NCBI RefSeq assembly: GCF_000147335.1
Contig: NC_014501.1
Coordinates: 434,001-498,000, forward strand
Length of the DNA: 64,000 bases
Direction: 5' to 3'
Source of the DNA: Gloeothece verrucosa PCC 7822
Lineage (GTDB): Bacteria > Cyanobacteriota > Cyanobacteriia > Cyanobacteriales > Microcystaceae
Under the pieces are notes generated by a model. It searched no databases, was not told the DNA's origin, and saw nothing but the letters and a program-made list of their open reading frames with translations. The first letter of the stretch is position 1; every line of letters starts with the position of its first letter. A program made the translations under genes and the position numbers. Positions 17,240 to 25,634 of the stretch are shown in pieces.

Positions 17240-17833
17240 TTAACAACAATTTTCTTTCGTTTGTTGAGATTTATGTTCTAAATAAACAGTCACCATTTCT
17301 GCCAGGAAATTACTTTGATTGACAAACGAGATAGTTTTCCCGTCAAAAAGCCTTTCCATTAAGATTCCATACATAACCGAAAAAATTAATTCCACGATAG
17401 GAGCAGGAATTTGTAAATAGTTAGTGATGACTTGTTTGACATCGTTGTCCGCCTGTTGAATGATTTCATTACTCAATAGGGCTGTATTATCTTGCTGGCG
17501 ACAGTAATCAACCCAAATTAAAATTTGCTTGAGAAAATAATCTTCATTTTTTCTCATAAAATCAAACAGCATTTCGATTTTGCCTCCCAGAGGTTGAGTA
17601 TTATCTGCTGAGGCTAAAAAATTGCTGATATCTTGTTTAGTTAACTGCTCTACTAACTGTAAAAATAAAGCTTCTTTGCCTGAAAAGTAATGATAGAGTG
17701 TTCCCGTAGAAACCCCCAAGTCTTGGGCTATTTCCCGCATGGTCACGGAACCATAACCCCTTGCGGCAAAAATATCAAGGCATTTGCCAAGCAGTTCTTG
17801 ACGATAGCGAACGTGATCAACAATCTTAGGCAT
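17240..17833 (-). CDS. TetR/AcrR-family regulator
   Basis: 197 residues when started at the ATG at 17831-17833 (MPKIVDHVRYRQ). The in-frame extension to 18043 would run into the next gene and is not credible. The helix-turn-helix lies at about 25-55 (MREIAQDLGVSTGTLYHYF). The C-terminal ligand-binding domain is helical. It is the first gene of the dev-type transporter unit (25 bases before devB), so it probably represses that operon and senses the exported compound or a related lipid. Confidence 0.86.
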   Translation of the reverse strand: MPKIVDHVRYRQELLGKCLDIFAARGYGSVTMREIAQDLGVSTGTLYHYFSGKEALFLQLVEQLTKQDISNFLASADNTQPLGGKIEMLFDFMRKNEDYFLKQILIWVDYCRQQDNTALLSNEIIQQADNDVKQVITNYLQIPAPIVELIFSVMYGILMERLFDGKTISFVNQSNFLAEMVTVYLEHKSQQTKENCC

Positions 17834-17925
17834 TTTTTTAATCGAACATTCGTTATATAAAAAATAACACAAAAATAGCTGGTGGCCAAGAGTCAAATTT
17901 TGAAAAAGCGAGGTCTCTGTGTTGC

Positions 17926-18615
17926 CTAAGTGAGCAACTGTTGAGCGGCAAAGATAATCAACAGACAACCTAAAGCGATGAAAGTCACATTTAAAGCAAT
18001 ATTTATTCTGACATAGAGAGATTGTAGCCGTCCCTGCACCCAACTCTTAAAAGGCTTTGCATAGCAAAGGGCTAATACATTTAAAAGGATAATGGGCAGA
18101 GTATACAATAGAGAATAAATAATAAAATAAACGTGAGTGAGTAAAGGATTTACGTTAAATCTTTGAATTTCAACCACAACCAAAACCTGTAAAAATCCCA
18201 TTGGTGCTTCTGCCAGTGTCGTCATACCGCCCAAAAGCAGGTCTTTAAAATGGGTAGTCAGTTTCAAAGAAGAAGAAGCATCATGGAACGACTTGGTTGG
18301 GCACTGCCAATGATCAGACTTAGGGAGTTGAAATTTCTGTCGCAAGCTATAGAAACCATAAACAATTAAAATTCCTCCCAAAAAAATCATGATCAGTTCC
18401 CAATGGATAAACTTAGCCCAAGAAAAAATCTTGGCAACTTTTTCTAAGCCCAAATCGAGAACAAAAAATTGAAGTAAAATTGCTAAAAATATTCCCAATA
18501 TGTAGCCCCAAAGTTTTTCTCGGGACAACAGCAGGAAAAAAGCTATAACAATTAAACTGGGATTGATGCTGTCAATCAAACCTAACCAAATCACGATCAA
18601 GGTTAAAGTAAACAT
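17926..18615 (-). CDS. GAP-like multi-helix membrane protein
   Basis: A 229-residue protein with six membrane helices. LGLIDSINPSLIVIAFFLLL near the start has the NP motif typical of the GAP/Sap family, related in fold to LysE and CcdA transporters. Mycobacterial GAP proteins are needed for surface display of glycopeptidolipids, so a lipid export role fits the neighbourhood, but this is inference. It lies downstream of the arginase-like gene and upstream of TetR. Confidence 0.6.
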   Translation of the reverse strand: MFTLTLIVIWLGLIDSINPSLIVIAFFLLLSREKLWGYILGIFLAILLQFFVLDLGLEKVAKIFSWAKFIHWELIMIFLGGILIVYGFYSLRQKFQLPKSDHWQCPTKSFHDASSSLKLTTHFKDLLLGGMTTLAEAPMGFLQVLVVVEIQRFNVNPLLTHVYFIIYSLLYTLPIILLNVLALCYAKPFKSWVQGRLQSLYVRINIALNVTFIALGCLLIIFAAQQLLT

Positions 18616-18651
18616 TAGCGGATTTTAAAATTATGTCTAAGGGCTTAGAGA

Positions 18652-19920
18652 TTAAGAGTAGAAAGAGAGAAATAAAGATAATAATCTTTCGTTGGTTTTT
18701 TCATTAATTTCAAGAGAGTACGGATGTACTTCGAGGCGAGTGCCCTGAAGAATTGCCGCTTTTTCAAGAAGACTAGCAAGCTGAAAAAAACTTTGATAAT
18801 TTGGTGGACTATAATCTCCGCAAATACTAACTCCGGCAATTTGATAATTAGACAATTGAACAAAGGTAGAAATAATTGTTTCCACATCTTCTACGGATAA
18901 CTCTCCAGAATCCCAAACCTGAACATTATCTTGAGGGATAAGAACATCTTTATCTATGGCGATAAAAAGGGGTTTAGAGGTAAGCTTATCGTGGTATTTT
19001 TCCAGTAAAAATTCCACGCGCTGGCGTAAAACTGTCCATGATGTTTTAACGGGTTGATTAACGGCCTTATCATAGTTAATGTAAGGATTTTTAGCAAAAG
19101 TTCTACTAGCCGGCAAGCAGACAATTCTTCCGTTATCAATGTATTTTTGGATTCCTTGTCCATTGCCAAAACATTCAACAGCGTCAAAAATATTCCCAGT
19201 AGCATCAAAAGCTTTTTCGCCTCCTCCTATATGAAAAACCATATCCATCTGACTGGCGGTAAAAGCGTGGTATAACCAAGAACCACACATCATATCAGTA
19301 AAGAAAAAAGGATTCCAGTCAGCGTGCTGATCAAAAAATAGAAGATTGAAAGCAGTAGGAATGCGGCGAAGAAGCAGCAAGGTTACATGATCGAAATCAT
19401 TAGACCCTAAAAAAGTGATATAGGGAGATTCATCCCATGACCCTTTAAGTTTATTCACTAATTCAAGTTCCAATTTTCGAAAAGTTGAAAAGGGACATAA
19501 AAGTCTGACTTTAGGTCCGCAATTTTCTAAATTAATCATTTCAATAGGGTGATTTTGTAACAGCTTTTTTTGTTCAGTAATGCTATGATCTAGATTTAAA
19601 ATTCTGATTTTTAATAAATTAAATTTTAGAGAGCTTATCGATCCTCGATTTAAGGTAAAATATTTGGGTTTAAAGATCCATTTTTGAAGCCCAAAATATA
19701 GATAATATCCCAACAGAGCAAACCCAACAATGGACTCTATGATCATGGGTTCTGGCAAGTAATAATAAGCCGAAATACTAACGATCAAAGCCGGTATAAC
19801 AACCCCTATAGGGAGCAAATATAACAAAATAATTACTAAATAAAAAATCGAAAAAGCTTGCCAATATTTTTTCAAATTGTTAAAATCAAAAATTGAAGCA
19901 TAGCTAACGGTTTTTTTCAT
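18652..19920 (-). CDS. Membrane-anchored arginase/ureohydrolase-fold protein
   Basis: 422 residues from the ATG at 19920, which has AGGAG upstream (an in-frame extension to 19944 is less likely). Two membrane helices occupy the first 85 residues, then comes an arginase-type domain. FFDQHADW supplies the D-x-H-x-D metal site, IAIDKDVL the D-x-D metal site, and LGSNDFDH takes the place of GGDHS. The metal ligands are thus retained while the fold is very divergent and membrane-tethered, which is unusual for the family. Hydrolysis of a guanidino, acyl-amide or similar group is possible; the substrate is unknown. It is in the cluster with an SDR and an oxoamine synthase. Confidence 0.72.
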   Translation of the reverse strand: MKKTVSYASIFDFNNLKKYWQAFSIFYLVIILLYLLPIGVVIPALIVSISAYYYLPEPMIIESIVGFALLGYYLYFGLQKWIFKPKYFTLNRGSISSLKFNLLKIRILNLDHSITEQKKLLQNHPIEMINLENCGPKVRLLCPFSTFRKLELELVNKLKGSWDESPYITFLGSNDFDHVTLLLLRRIPTAFNLLFFDQHADWNPFFFTDMMCGSWLYHAFTASQMDMVFHIGGGEKAFDATGNIFDAVECFGNGQGIQKYIDNGRIVCLPASRTFAKNPYINYDKAVNQPVKTSWTVLRQRVEFLLEKYHDKLTSKPLFIAIDKDVLIPQDNVQVWDSGELSVEDVETIISTFVQLSNYQIAGVSICGDYSPPNYQSFFQLASLLEKAAILQGTRLEVHPYSLEINEKTNERLLSLFLSFYS

Positions 19921-19964
19921 TTTAATTAAACTCCTTAAACTCAATAATCGGGTGTTTAGACAAA

Positions 19965-20879
19965 TTATAGGCTTTTATCTTGGTAACGATAAAAACGAAA
20001 TACCAAATTTTCAACCAAGAAAGATGGCAAAAAATTCTTGATTTTTAAATAAAGAGATTCTTCGCCAATAACATAGCGAATATTCGGGTGTTTTTTTTCA
20101 GAAATATTAGCAATTAAACCGGCAACTTTTTGAGGATTATATCGAGAGCTATTGGCTTGTTCTAACGTCAGATCTAATAAAGTTTTTCCCCACTCATAAT
20201 AAGCCGATGTAGGAACAAAAGCACTCTTAACTAATTCTTGAGGGTCTGATTGGATATTCGTTTTATAAGTTCCGGGTTCTACTAAAGAAACCCAAACATT
20301 AAAAGGCAGTAGTTCATACCTCAAAGATTCACTAAATCCTTCAACAGCATACTTACTAGCACAATAAGAAGATAATCCCGGCACACCAATTAAACCAGCA
20401 ATACTAGAAACATTAATCACATGACCTTGACGGCGTTTTCTCATCTGAGGAATGACCGCCTTAGTCAGAGTTACTAATCCCCAGAAATTGGTTTCAAATT
20501 GAGCGCGAAATTCATCAAGAGAAATATCTTCTGCAAAACCCCCTAATCCAGAACCCGCATTATTAACTAAGACATCAATGGCATCAAAAGTATCAAGAAC
20601 TTTATTAACACAATGAGAGATAGAATCGGGGTTACTCACATCTAAATAACCAATTTTACAGAGAGGATGGGGAGTATTGAGAAAAAAACTATTATCAGAT
20701 AAATCATTAACAGATTCAGTTTTAGGCATCAGCTTAGACAAAGCCGCTTCAAGGGTCGAGCGCTTAGACAAATTTCGCATAGTAGCAATGACTAAAAACC
20801 CACGACGTACCATTTCAACTGCGGTTAATAATCCAAAACCACTAGAACATCCAGAAATTAAAACAACCCGTCTTTTCAA
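19965..20879 (-). CDS. Short-chain dehydrogenase/reductase
   Basis: A 304-residue SDR. The NAD(P)-binding motif is SGCSSGFG (8-15), then NNAG, and a catalytic Ser with YCASK (Tyr/Lys). The length and C-terminal extension resemble 3-ketosphinganine reductase and retinol-dehydrogenase-like classical SDRs. Together with the adjacent alpha-oxoamine synthase it could reduce a long-chain amino ketone to an amino alcohol, which is inference from gene order. An AGGAG site precedes the ATG. Confidence 0.83.
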   Translation of the reverse strand: MKRRVVLISGCSSGFGLLTAVEMVRRGFLVIATMRNLSKRSTLEAALSKLMPKTESVNDLSDNSFFLNTPHPLCKIGYLDVSNPDSISHCVNKVLDTFDAIDVLVNNAGSGLGGFAEDISLDEFRAQFETNFWGLVTLTKAVIPQMRKRRQGHVINVSSIAGLIGVPGLSSYCASKYAVEGFSESLRYELLPFNVWVSLVEPGTYKTNIQSDPQELVKSAFVPTSAYYEWGKTLLDLTLEQANSSRYNPQKVAGLIANISEKKHPNIRYVIGEESLYLKIKNFLPSFLVENLVFRFYRYQDKSL

Positions 20880-21002
20880 TGTATTTCTCCTTTTGATTCC
20901 TAGAAACAGAGGGGAGAAGATAAGAACATAATGCTTAAAAAAAGGGTAATGAGGGCTTGATTGTAGCTAAATACTCATTACCATTTGTACACTGCAAAAT
21001 TT

Positions 21003-22277
21003 TTAGAATTGATATTTATCTCGGACTTTTTTGAGGTCTTGGATAAACTTCTCAATGTCTGATTCAGTATGCTGATTATTAAGCATGAGTCGAATTACAG
21101 CTTGATTTCGTTTGACGGCTGGATAGCGGAATATAGGAATACAATAGCCTAATTCTAGTAACTCCCGACGCACTTGTTCAGCCACTTCATCCTTACCAAC
21201 GTAAACTGAATTAATGTAAGAAGGAGTGTTATTTAAACAAAAACCTGAATCAAGTAAAATTTGTCGAAATTGTGAACAACGTAACAGATAATTGTCCATA
21301 ATTTCTGGATGAGCTTGTAAGTAATTAATGATTTCTAGATTAGTAGCGGCTGTTGGCGGTTGCATAGTTGCAGTGAATAATGCCGTTCCCGAAAGAAACT
21401 CAAAAGTGGCTACAAATTCGGCTGGGCCGCTAATAGCTCCTCCTTCAATCCCAATCGCTTTAGAGAAAGAAACCATTATAAAAGTTGCTCGAGATAAAGC
21501 CAAGTATTCTTCGTAAAAAGGCCGATTTCGCTCTCCGTAAATCATAAATCCATTGGCATCATCTACATAAGATAAAGCCCCGTATTTTTCGCAAACATCC
21601 AGTAATTGTCCAATGGGAGCCACACTACCATCACTAGAATATACTGTTTCAAAAACCACAACAACTTTAGGAGAGTTAATTTTTTTTAAAACTTTTTCAA
21701 GGTCGTCGGGATCGTTATGTTTAAAGGAAAAAAGTTGCTCTCCATATTTTAATTTAGACGTGGGGTTCCACAAACTCCAGTGGCAATCTCGATCTAATAC
21801 AAATACGGCATCCCGATTATCGATTTTAATCTGTCCATCTACAGGCAAAGCAGCCGTCATAGCATTGATAAAACCTATATTAGCCAGAGCGCCTGTTCCA
21901 AAAGTCAAGGTGTAATTTTTCCCCCAAATTTCGTTCATTTTTTGCTCTAGTAGCCAGTGAGGAACACAAACTCCTTGAGTCAGGCGAGAGCCTCCTGTTG
22001 CTAAACCATATTGACGAGTTTTGTCGCAAAAAATCTCGATAAACTCAGGATTTTCCTGAAGTCCTAAAATATTAATTCCTGCTAAGTTAATAAGTTGCCT
22101 GCCATTTCGCTCAATTCGAGAGCCGCTCATCCCATCCATAATATTAATTTGATCTAACAGATAACCCGCCGATTGACAACTTTCTAAAAAGGCTGAGTTG
22201 GGCCAATTACTATACTTGATAGGTTGAGGAATAAAGTTTTTAGAAGTGGGTTGGATAATTTGAGTTGCTACTACCAT
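21003..22277 (-). CDS. Alpha-oxoamine synthase-like PLP enzyme
   Basis: A 424-residue fold-type I PLP enzyme of the AONS/KBL/serine palmitoyltransferase group. GLATGGSRLTQGV (about 91-103) is the acyl-CoA/glycine-loop signature, His166 stacks on PLP, and DDANG (239-243) is in the position of the DEAH-type block. The PLP lysine is Lys273 in VSFSKAIGIEGG. The family condenses an amino acid with an acyl thioester. It need not be BioF: no other biotin gene is nearby, and an SDR follows it, so a sphingolipid-type or other amino-ketone product is plausible. Confidence 0.82.
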   Translation of the reverse strand: MVVATQIIQPTSKNFIPQPIKYSNWPNSAFLESCQSAGYLLDQINIMDGMSGSRIERNGRQLINLAGINILGLQENPEFIEIFCDKTRQYGLATGGSRLTQGVCVPHWLLEQKMNEIWGKNYTLTFGTGALANIGFINAMTAALPVDGQIKIDNRDAVFVLDRDCHWSLWNPTSKLKYGEQLFSFKHNDPDDLEKVLKKINSPKVVVVFETVYSSDGSVAPIGQLLDVCEKYGALSYVDDANGFMIYGERNRPFYEEYLALSRATFIMVSFSKAIGIEGGAISGPAEFVATFEFLSGTALFTATMQPPTAATNLEIINYLQAHPEIMDNYLLRCSQFRQILLDSGFCLNNTPSYINSVYVGKDEVAEQVRRELLELGYCIPIFRYPAVKRNQAVIRLMLNNQHTESDIEKFIQDLKKVRDKYQF

Positions 22278-22335
22278 TTTTTTGTCCTTAAATTGCTAGT
22301 GAATTGAGGATAATACTGAGGAAAATTAGGAAACT

Positions 22336-22794
22336 TTATTTGTGGGCTTTCAATAGCTCTATTTTTTTAGTTTCTAAGATAAATTTATTTTCTTGTTTAA
22401 CTAAAAAAGGCATTTGGGTATCAATCAATATGCAAGGATTTATGCTCGGGTGATAAAAATGATGCGAAGCTTGTTTACAAGAATAATTAAAAGCAAAAAT
22501 TTTTTTAAGCTCTTGCTCAATTTTATGGAGGTTATCCGCCAGTTTTTTAAACTCAAATAATTTAGTCTCTAATTCATTTGAAAGATCATTAATTAAATCA
22601 GCCATCGTCTCTAGTTGAGAATTTCTTTCTTGAAACTCTTGTTGCATATTTTGCTGTTTTTTCTCTTGTTCTAGGTCGATTAAATGATAAATATCGTCAA
22701 CGATAACTTCTATTTGTTTTAAATTTTCATGCGAAATTGAGGGGGAGTTTTTTAGCTCTCCAACTAGGGAATTTTTTAGAAAAATCGTAGTCAT
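22336..22794 (-). CDS. Hypothetical coiled-coil protein, 152 aa
   Basis: Not recognised. The N-terminal 35 residues are polar, residues about 35-95 form a Glu/Gln/Leu coiled coil, and the tail contains SHHFYHPSINPCILIDTQ followed by a Lys-rich end. It has no signal peptide or membrane helix. It is the first gene of the minus-strand run containing the oxoamine synthase (58-base gap), so it may be part of that operon. Confidence 0.6.
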   Translation of the reverse strand: MTTIFLKNSLVGELKNSPSISHENLKQIEVIVDDIYHLIDLEQEKKQQNMQQEFQERNSQLETMADLINDLSNELETKLFEFKKLADNLHKIEQELKKIFAFNYSCKQASHHFYHPSINPCILIDTQMPFLVKQENKFILETKKIELLKAHK

Positions 22795-23066
22795 GAAATA
22801 ACCTCTTTTAGCCAGTTGACCACAATATAGAGTTTGGAGTTCTGTATGATTTTATTTTCTTCTAAAACATTCAAAATTTAATACTGCCAAATGGCTATAC
22901 TTATCATTGACTCTAGAGGGTAACTCGAAGGCAAGATTGATGACCAAATGGATATCCAGTTGGGAGTGGTCAAGCAAAATTTTCTACTTTATTCTAGAAA
23001 TAGACAATAAAAAATTTACTAGGTCAAATTAAATTTCAAAAACTATTTCCCTAACCAGCTTTTACT

Positions 23067-23333
23067 ATGATAAAAAGTCCAATTATGATTATTGGCAATG
23101 ATGTTCTGATTGTGCAAAGACTCAGCCGCCATTGTCTACAGCAGGGGGCCGAAGTTTTACCTTACTACGGTCTTCCTAGTTCCGAGGAAATAACCTTATT
23201 TGCTCCAAAAGCTTTAGTCTTCAGTTCGTCGCTCCCTGAAGAAATTTTTGAGAATTTAGGTCTTTCTGTGATCTGGTGGTCGGAATTAATGACACTCCAA
23301 GATCTCAGTGAACAACTACAAGCGCTTGTTTAA
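23067..23333 (+). CDS. Small hypothetical protein, 88 aa
   Basis: Not recognised with certainty. The start (MIKSPIMIIGNDVLIVQRLS) and the alternating beta/alpha pattern with ALVFSSSLP resemble the first half of a response-regulator receiver-like fold, but the phosphoacceptor Asp is absent. It ends nine bases before the convergent response-regulator gene. The isolated position and short length make its role unclear. Confidence 0.5.
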   Translation: MIKSPIMIIGNDVLIVQRLSRHCLQQGAEVLPYYGLPSSEEITLFAPKALVFSSSLPEEIFENLGLSVIWWSELMTLQDLSEQLQALV

Positions 23334-23341
23334 TTACCTTT

Positions 23342-24016
23342 TTAAATTAAACCTTCCCGTACAGCTTTAGCTGCGGCTTGAACTCGGTCATCTACACTCA
23401 ACTTATTGAGGAGCATCCGTACATAAGACTTGATCGTTCCTGGTGAAAGAAAAAGCTGTTCGGCAATTTTTTTATTAGAGAATCCTTCAGCAATTAATTT
23501 AAGAATTAAGCGTTCTCTCTCACTGAGAACGGTAACCGCTTTGGGGGTAGTATTTGTCTCAACAGCAAAAGAGCCGGACTTAAGCAGATGACTCACCTTG
23601 TGAGCAATTCGAGGATCTAAATAAACACCTCCATGAGAGATTAAGCGAATGATGACTAATAATTCTTCCCATTCTATATTTTTAAGACAATAACCATCTG
23701 CACCGGAGGCTAACATTCCCAACACTTGAGTATCATGATCATAAGCACTTAAAGCCAAAATTTTTGTAGCCGTATCGTCTCTTTTAATTCTTTGTGTCGC
23801 TGATATTCCATCCAGAAGCGGCAAATCAATGTCCATTAAGATGATATCTGGCTTTAATTGTTCTTGAAGTTCGATAGCTTGTAGGCCATCGGTCGCTTCT
23901 CCTATTACTTCATAATCAGGATTAAGCGCAAACAACCCTTTAAGTCCTCGCCGCATTAAATTATGATCATCAACTAACAGAATTCGTATAGGAGTTAACG
24001 TCTTATTTTCATCCAT
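23342..24016 (-). CDS. NarL/FixJ-type response regulator
   Basis: A 224-residue protein. The receiver domain (10-130) has an acidic pair at DD (16-17), phosphoacceptor Asp62 in ILMDIDLP, and the conserved Lys near 114. A LuxR-type helix-turn-helix lies at about 160-220 (LSERERLILKLIAEGFSNKKIA). It is 10 bases downstream of a histidine kinase gene on the same strand, which is almost certainly its partner. Confidence 0.9.
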   Translation of the reverse strand: MDENKTLTPIRILLVDDHNLMRRGLKGLFALNPDYEVIGEATDGLQAIELQEQLKPDIILMDIDLPLLDGISATQRIKRDDTATKILALSAYDHDTQVLGMLASGADGYCLKNIEWEELLVIIRLISHGGVYLDPRIAHKVSHLLKSGSFAVETNTTPKAVTVLSERERLILKLIAEGFSNKKIAEQLFLSPGTIKSYVRMLLNKLSVDDRVQAAAKAVREGLI

Positions 24017-24026
24017 AGTTATTAAT

Positions 24027-25112
24027 TTATTTAAGCATTAATTCATGGCTACCAATCGGCAGAGTAAACCAAAATTTACTTCCGTGACCTAGGTTAGTAT
24101 CTACGTTAATCTTACCGCCGTGAGCTTCAATAATCTGGCGACAAAGATAAAGCCCTAAACCGCAGCGTCCCTGGCGGCTTTGTCCTTGAATGAAACGATA
24201 GAATATTCGCTCTTTTTCTAGAGGAGAAATTCCTGGGCCGCTATCTTCTATAGATACTTGTATTTGCTCAACACCTGAAGAAACTACCATCAACTTTATG
24301 GGCTGATGGGGTTTGGATACTCTTACAGCATTGTCGAGTAAATTTTGTATCACCCGTTGAATCCCTAATTCTTCTCCGTAAACCATAGGGAGTGAGGGGG
24401 CAATGTGATATTTAATTTCACCATTATACTCAGTAATAGATTGAATTCTAACAGTAGCTTGTTCAAAAATATTCTTCCAATTGAGAGGCTCATAAGAGAA
24501 ATTTTTCTGGCCATTAGCTTCATAACGAGAGATATCTAAAAGCGTTTCTACTAGCTGAAGAATATTTTGATTATCTTGGTAAAATTCCTGAAAAATTTCT
24601 TTCCAAGTTTCATTCACGGGACCATAAGCTCCCTGTAGCAAAGCACGTAAGGCGTTACGAGCCGCTAATAAAGGAGTTCTCATATCATGAGATAGAGTTG
24701 CCATCAAATTTTCAAGCTGTTGATTACGTAAAAGAATTTTCTGCTGATTTAACTCAATTTCAGCCGCCATCCTGTTGAGAACTTCAACTAAATAACCAAT
24801 TTCATCAGAGGAAGAATAGTTAATTCGAGCTTTTATTTCACCCTTGCCCCAAATCTGACTGATCTTGATGATTTGGCATAGGGGAAGCTTTAAGCGTTTA
24901 TGTAAGAGCCAGATTAGCCAGCTTACTGCTACAAGAATTGCTACTGAACTAAAGAGATTCACAAAAAAGAGGCAATTATTGATGTGCTGAAAACTTGCTC
25001 GTCTTGAAAAGAGTTCCAGAAAAATTAGCCAACTTTGCTGCACCACCACCAATATACCTACTATTAAAGTCTCAATATACAAAGACCCTAATAATTCATT
25101 TGTTTTAGCCAT
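24027..25112 (-). CDS. Sensor histidine kinase
   Basis: A 361-residue membrane kinase. Helices lie at about 13-33 and 48-70 with almost no periplasmic domain, then a HAMP-like linker (about 72-125), an H-box SHDMRTPLL with His142, an N-box QNLLDNAVR, and a DSGPGIS G-box. The lack of an extracytoplasmic sensor suggests membrane-internal sensing. It is paired with the adjacent NarL-type regulator. Confidence 0.9.
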   Translation of the reverse strand: MAKTNELLGSLYIETLIVGILVVVQQSWLIFLELFSRRASFQHINNCLFFVNLFSSVAILVAVSWLIWLLHKRLKLPLCQIIKISQIWGKGEIKARINYSSSDEIGYLVEVLNRMAAEIELNQQKILLRNQQLENLMATLSHDMRTPLLAARNALRALLQGAYGPVNETWKEIFQEFYQDNQNILQLVETLLDISRYEANGQKNFSYEPLNWKNIFEQATVRIQSITEYNGEIKYHIAPSLPMVYGEELGIQRVIQNLLDNAVRVSKPHQPIKLMVVSSGVEQIQVSIEDSGPGISPLEKERIFYRFIQGQSRQGRCGLGLYLCRQIIEAHGGKINVDTNLGHGSKFWFTLPIGSHELMLK

Positions 25113-25634
25113 AGAAAATTATTCAATTTAGCTTGAGTCTTAAGTTAAGAAAAGAACAACTCAAATAAGTAGATAGATACTCATTAAAGTTAACAGTGTG
25201 GTTAGGGAGCAGGGGAGCTAGTGCGGTGAAGCAGTCCTGTGGGAGGTTCCCCGGTTTTGAGCGGAACTGCCGAACCTGTCAGAGTCTTGGGGTTTACCTG
25301 CCTAGAGCAAGTGCCGTTGACAGCACTCAACAGGCCTAGTAGTAAAGGGAGGGGGCCAGTTGACCTTTCGCGCAGGCAGTGGTTTTTCTTGATGCCCAAG
25401 CCCTTAAACATTGCAGATAAATTTAAGAAAATCGAGTAAATTCGTCGATTATGATGTAATTATTACTTAATTTTGATTGAGTAGCTGTGATCACGATCAC
25501 ATCTGAGCCGCCAGACCAGAAAGCAGCAACAAAATTCTCAGTGTGATCACTGAACGCTTAGGATAAATTGATGGGGAACACAGTTAACCCAATCTTAAAT
25601 CATAATAGATGAAGTGATCTTGCTTGCGGCTTCC
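25113..25634. other. Intergenic region with a GC-rich block
   Basis: There is no convincing gene. The two overlapping 66-69 codon ORFs at 25202-25439 lie in a GC-rich block that differs from the AT-rich surroundings and lack ribosome sites. The block contains an inverted pair AGGTTC (from about 25244) and GAACCT and begins with GGGAGCAGGGGAGC, a type of sequence repeated in cyanobacterial spacers. A dispersed repeat or a structured RNA are both possible. Confidence 0.45.

Noticed and set aside
17834..18043. N-terminal extension of the TetR gene
   Set aside because: It has no TetR homology, overlaps the next gene, and the ATG at 17833 starts the normal domain.
25202..25439. Two overlapping ORFs on opposite strands
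   Set aside because: No ribosome sites and unusual composition; better explained by a GC-rich non-coding block.
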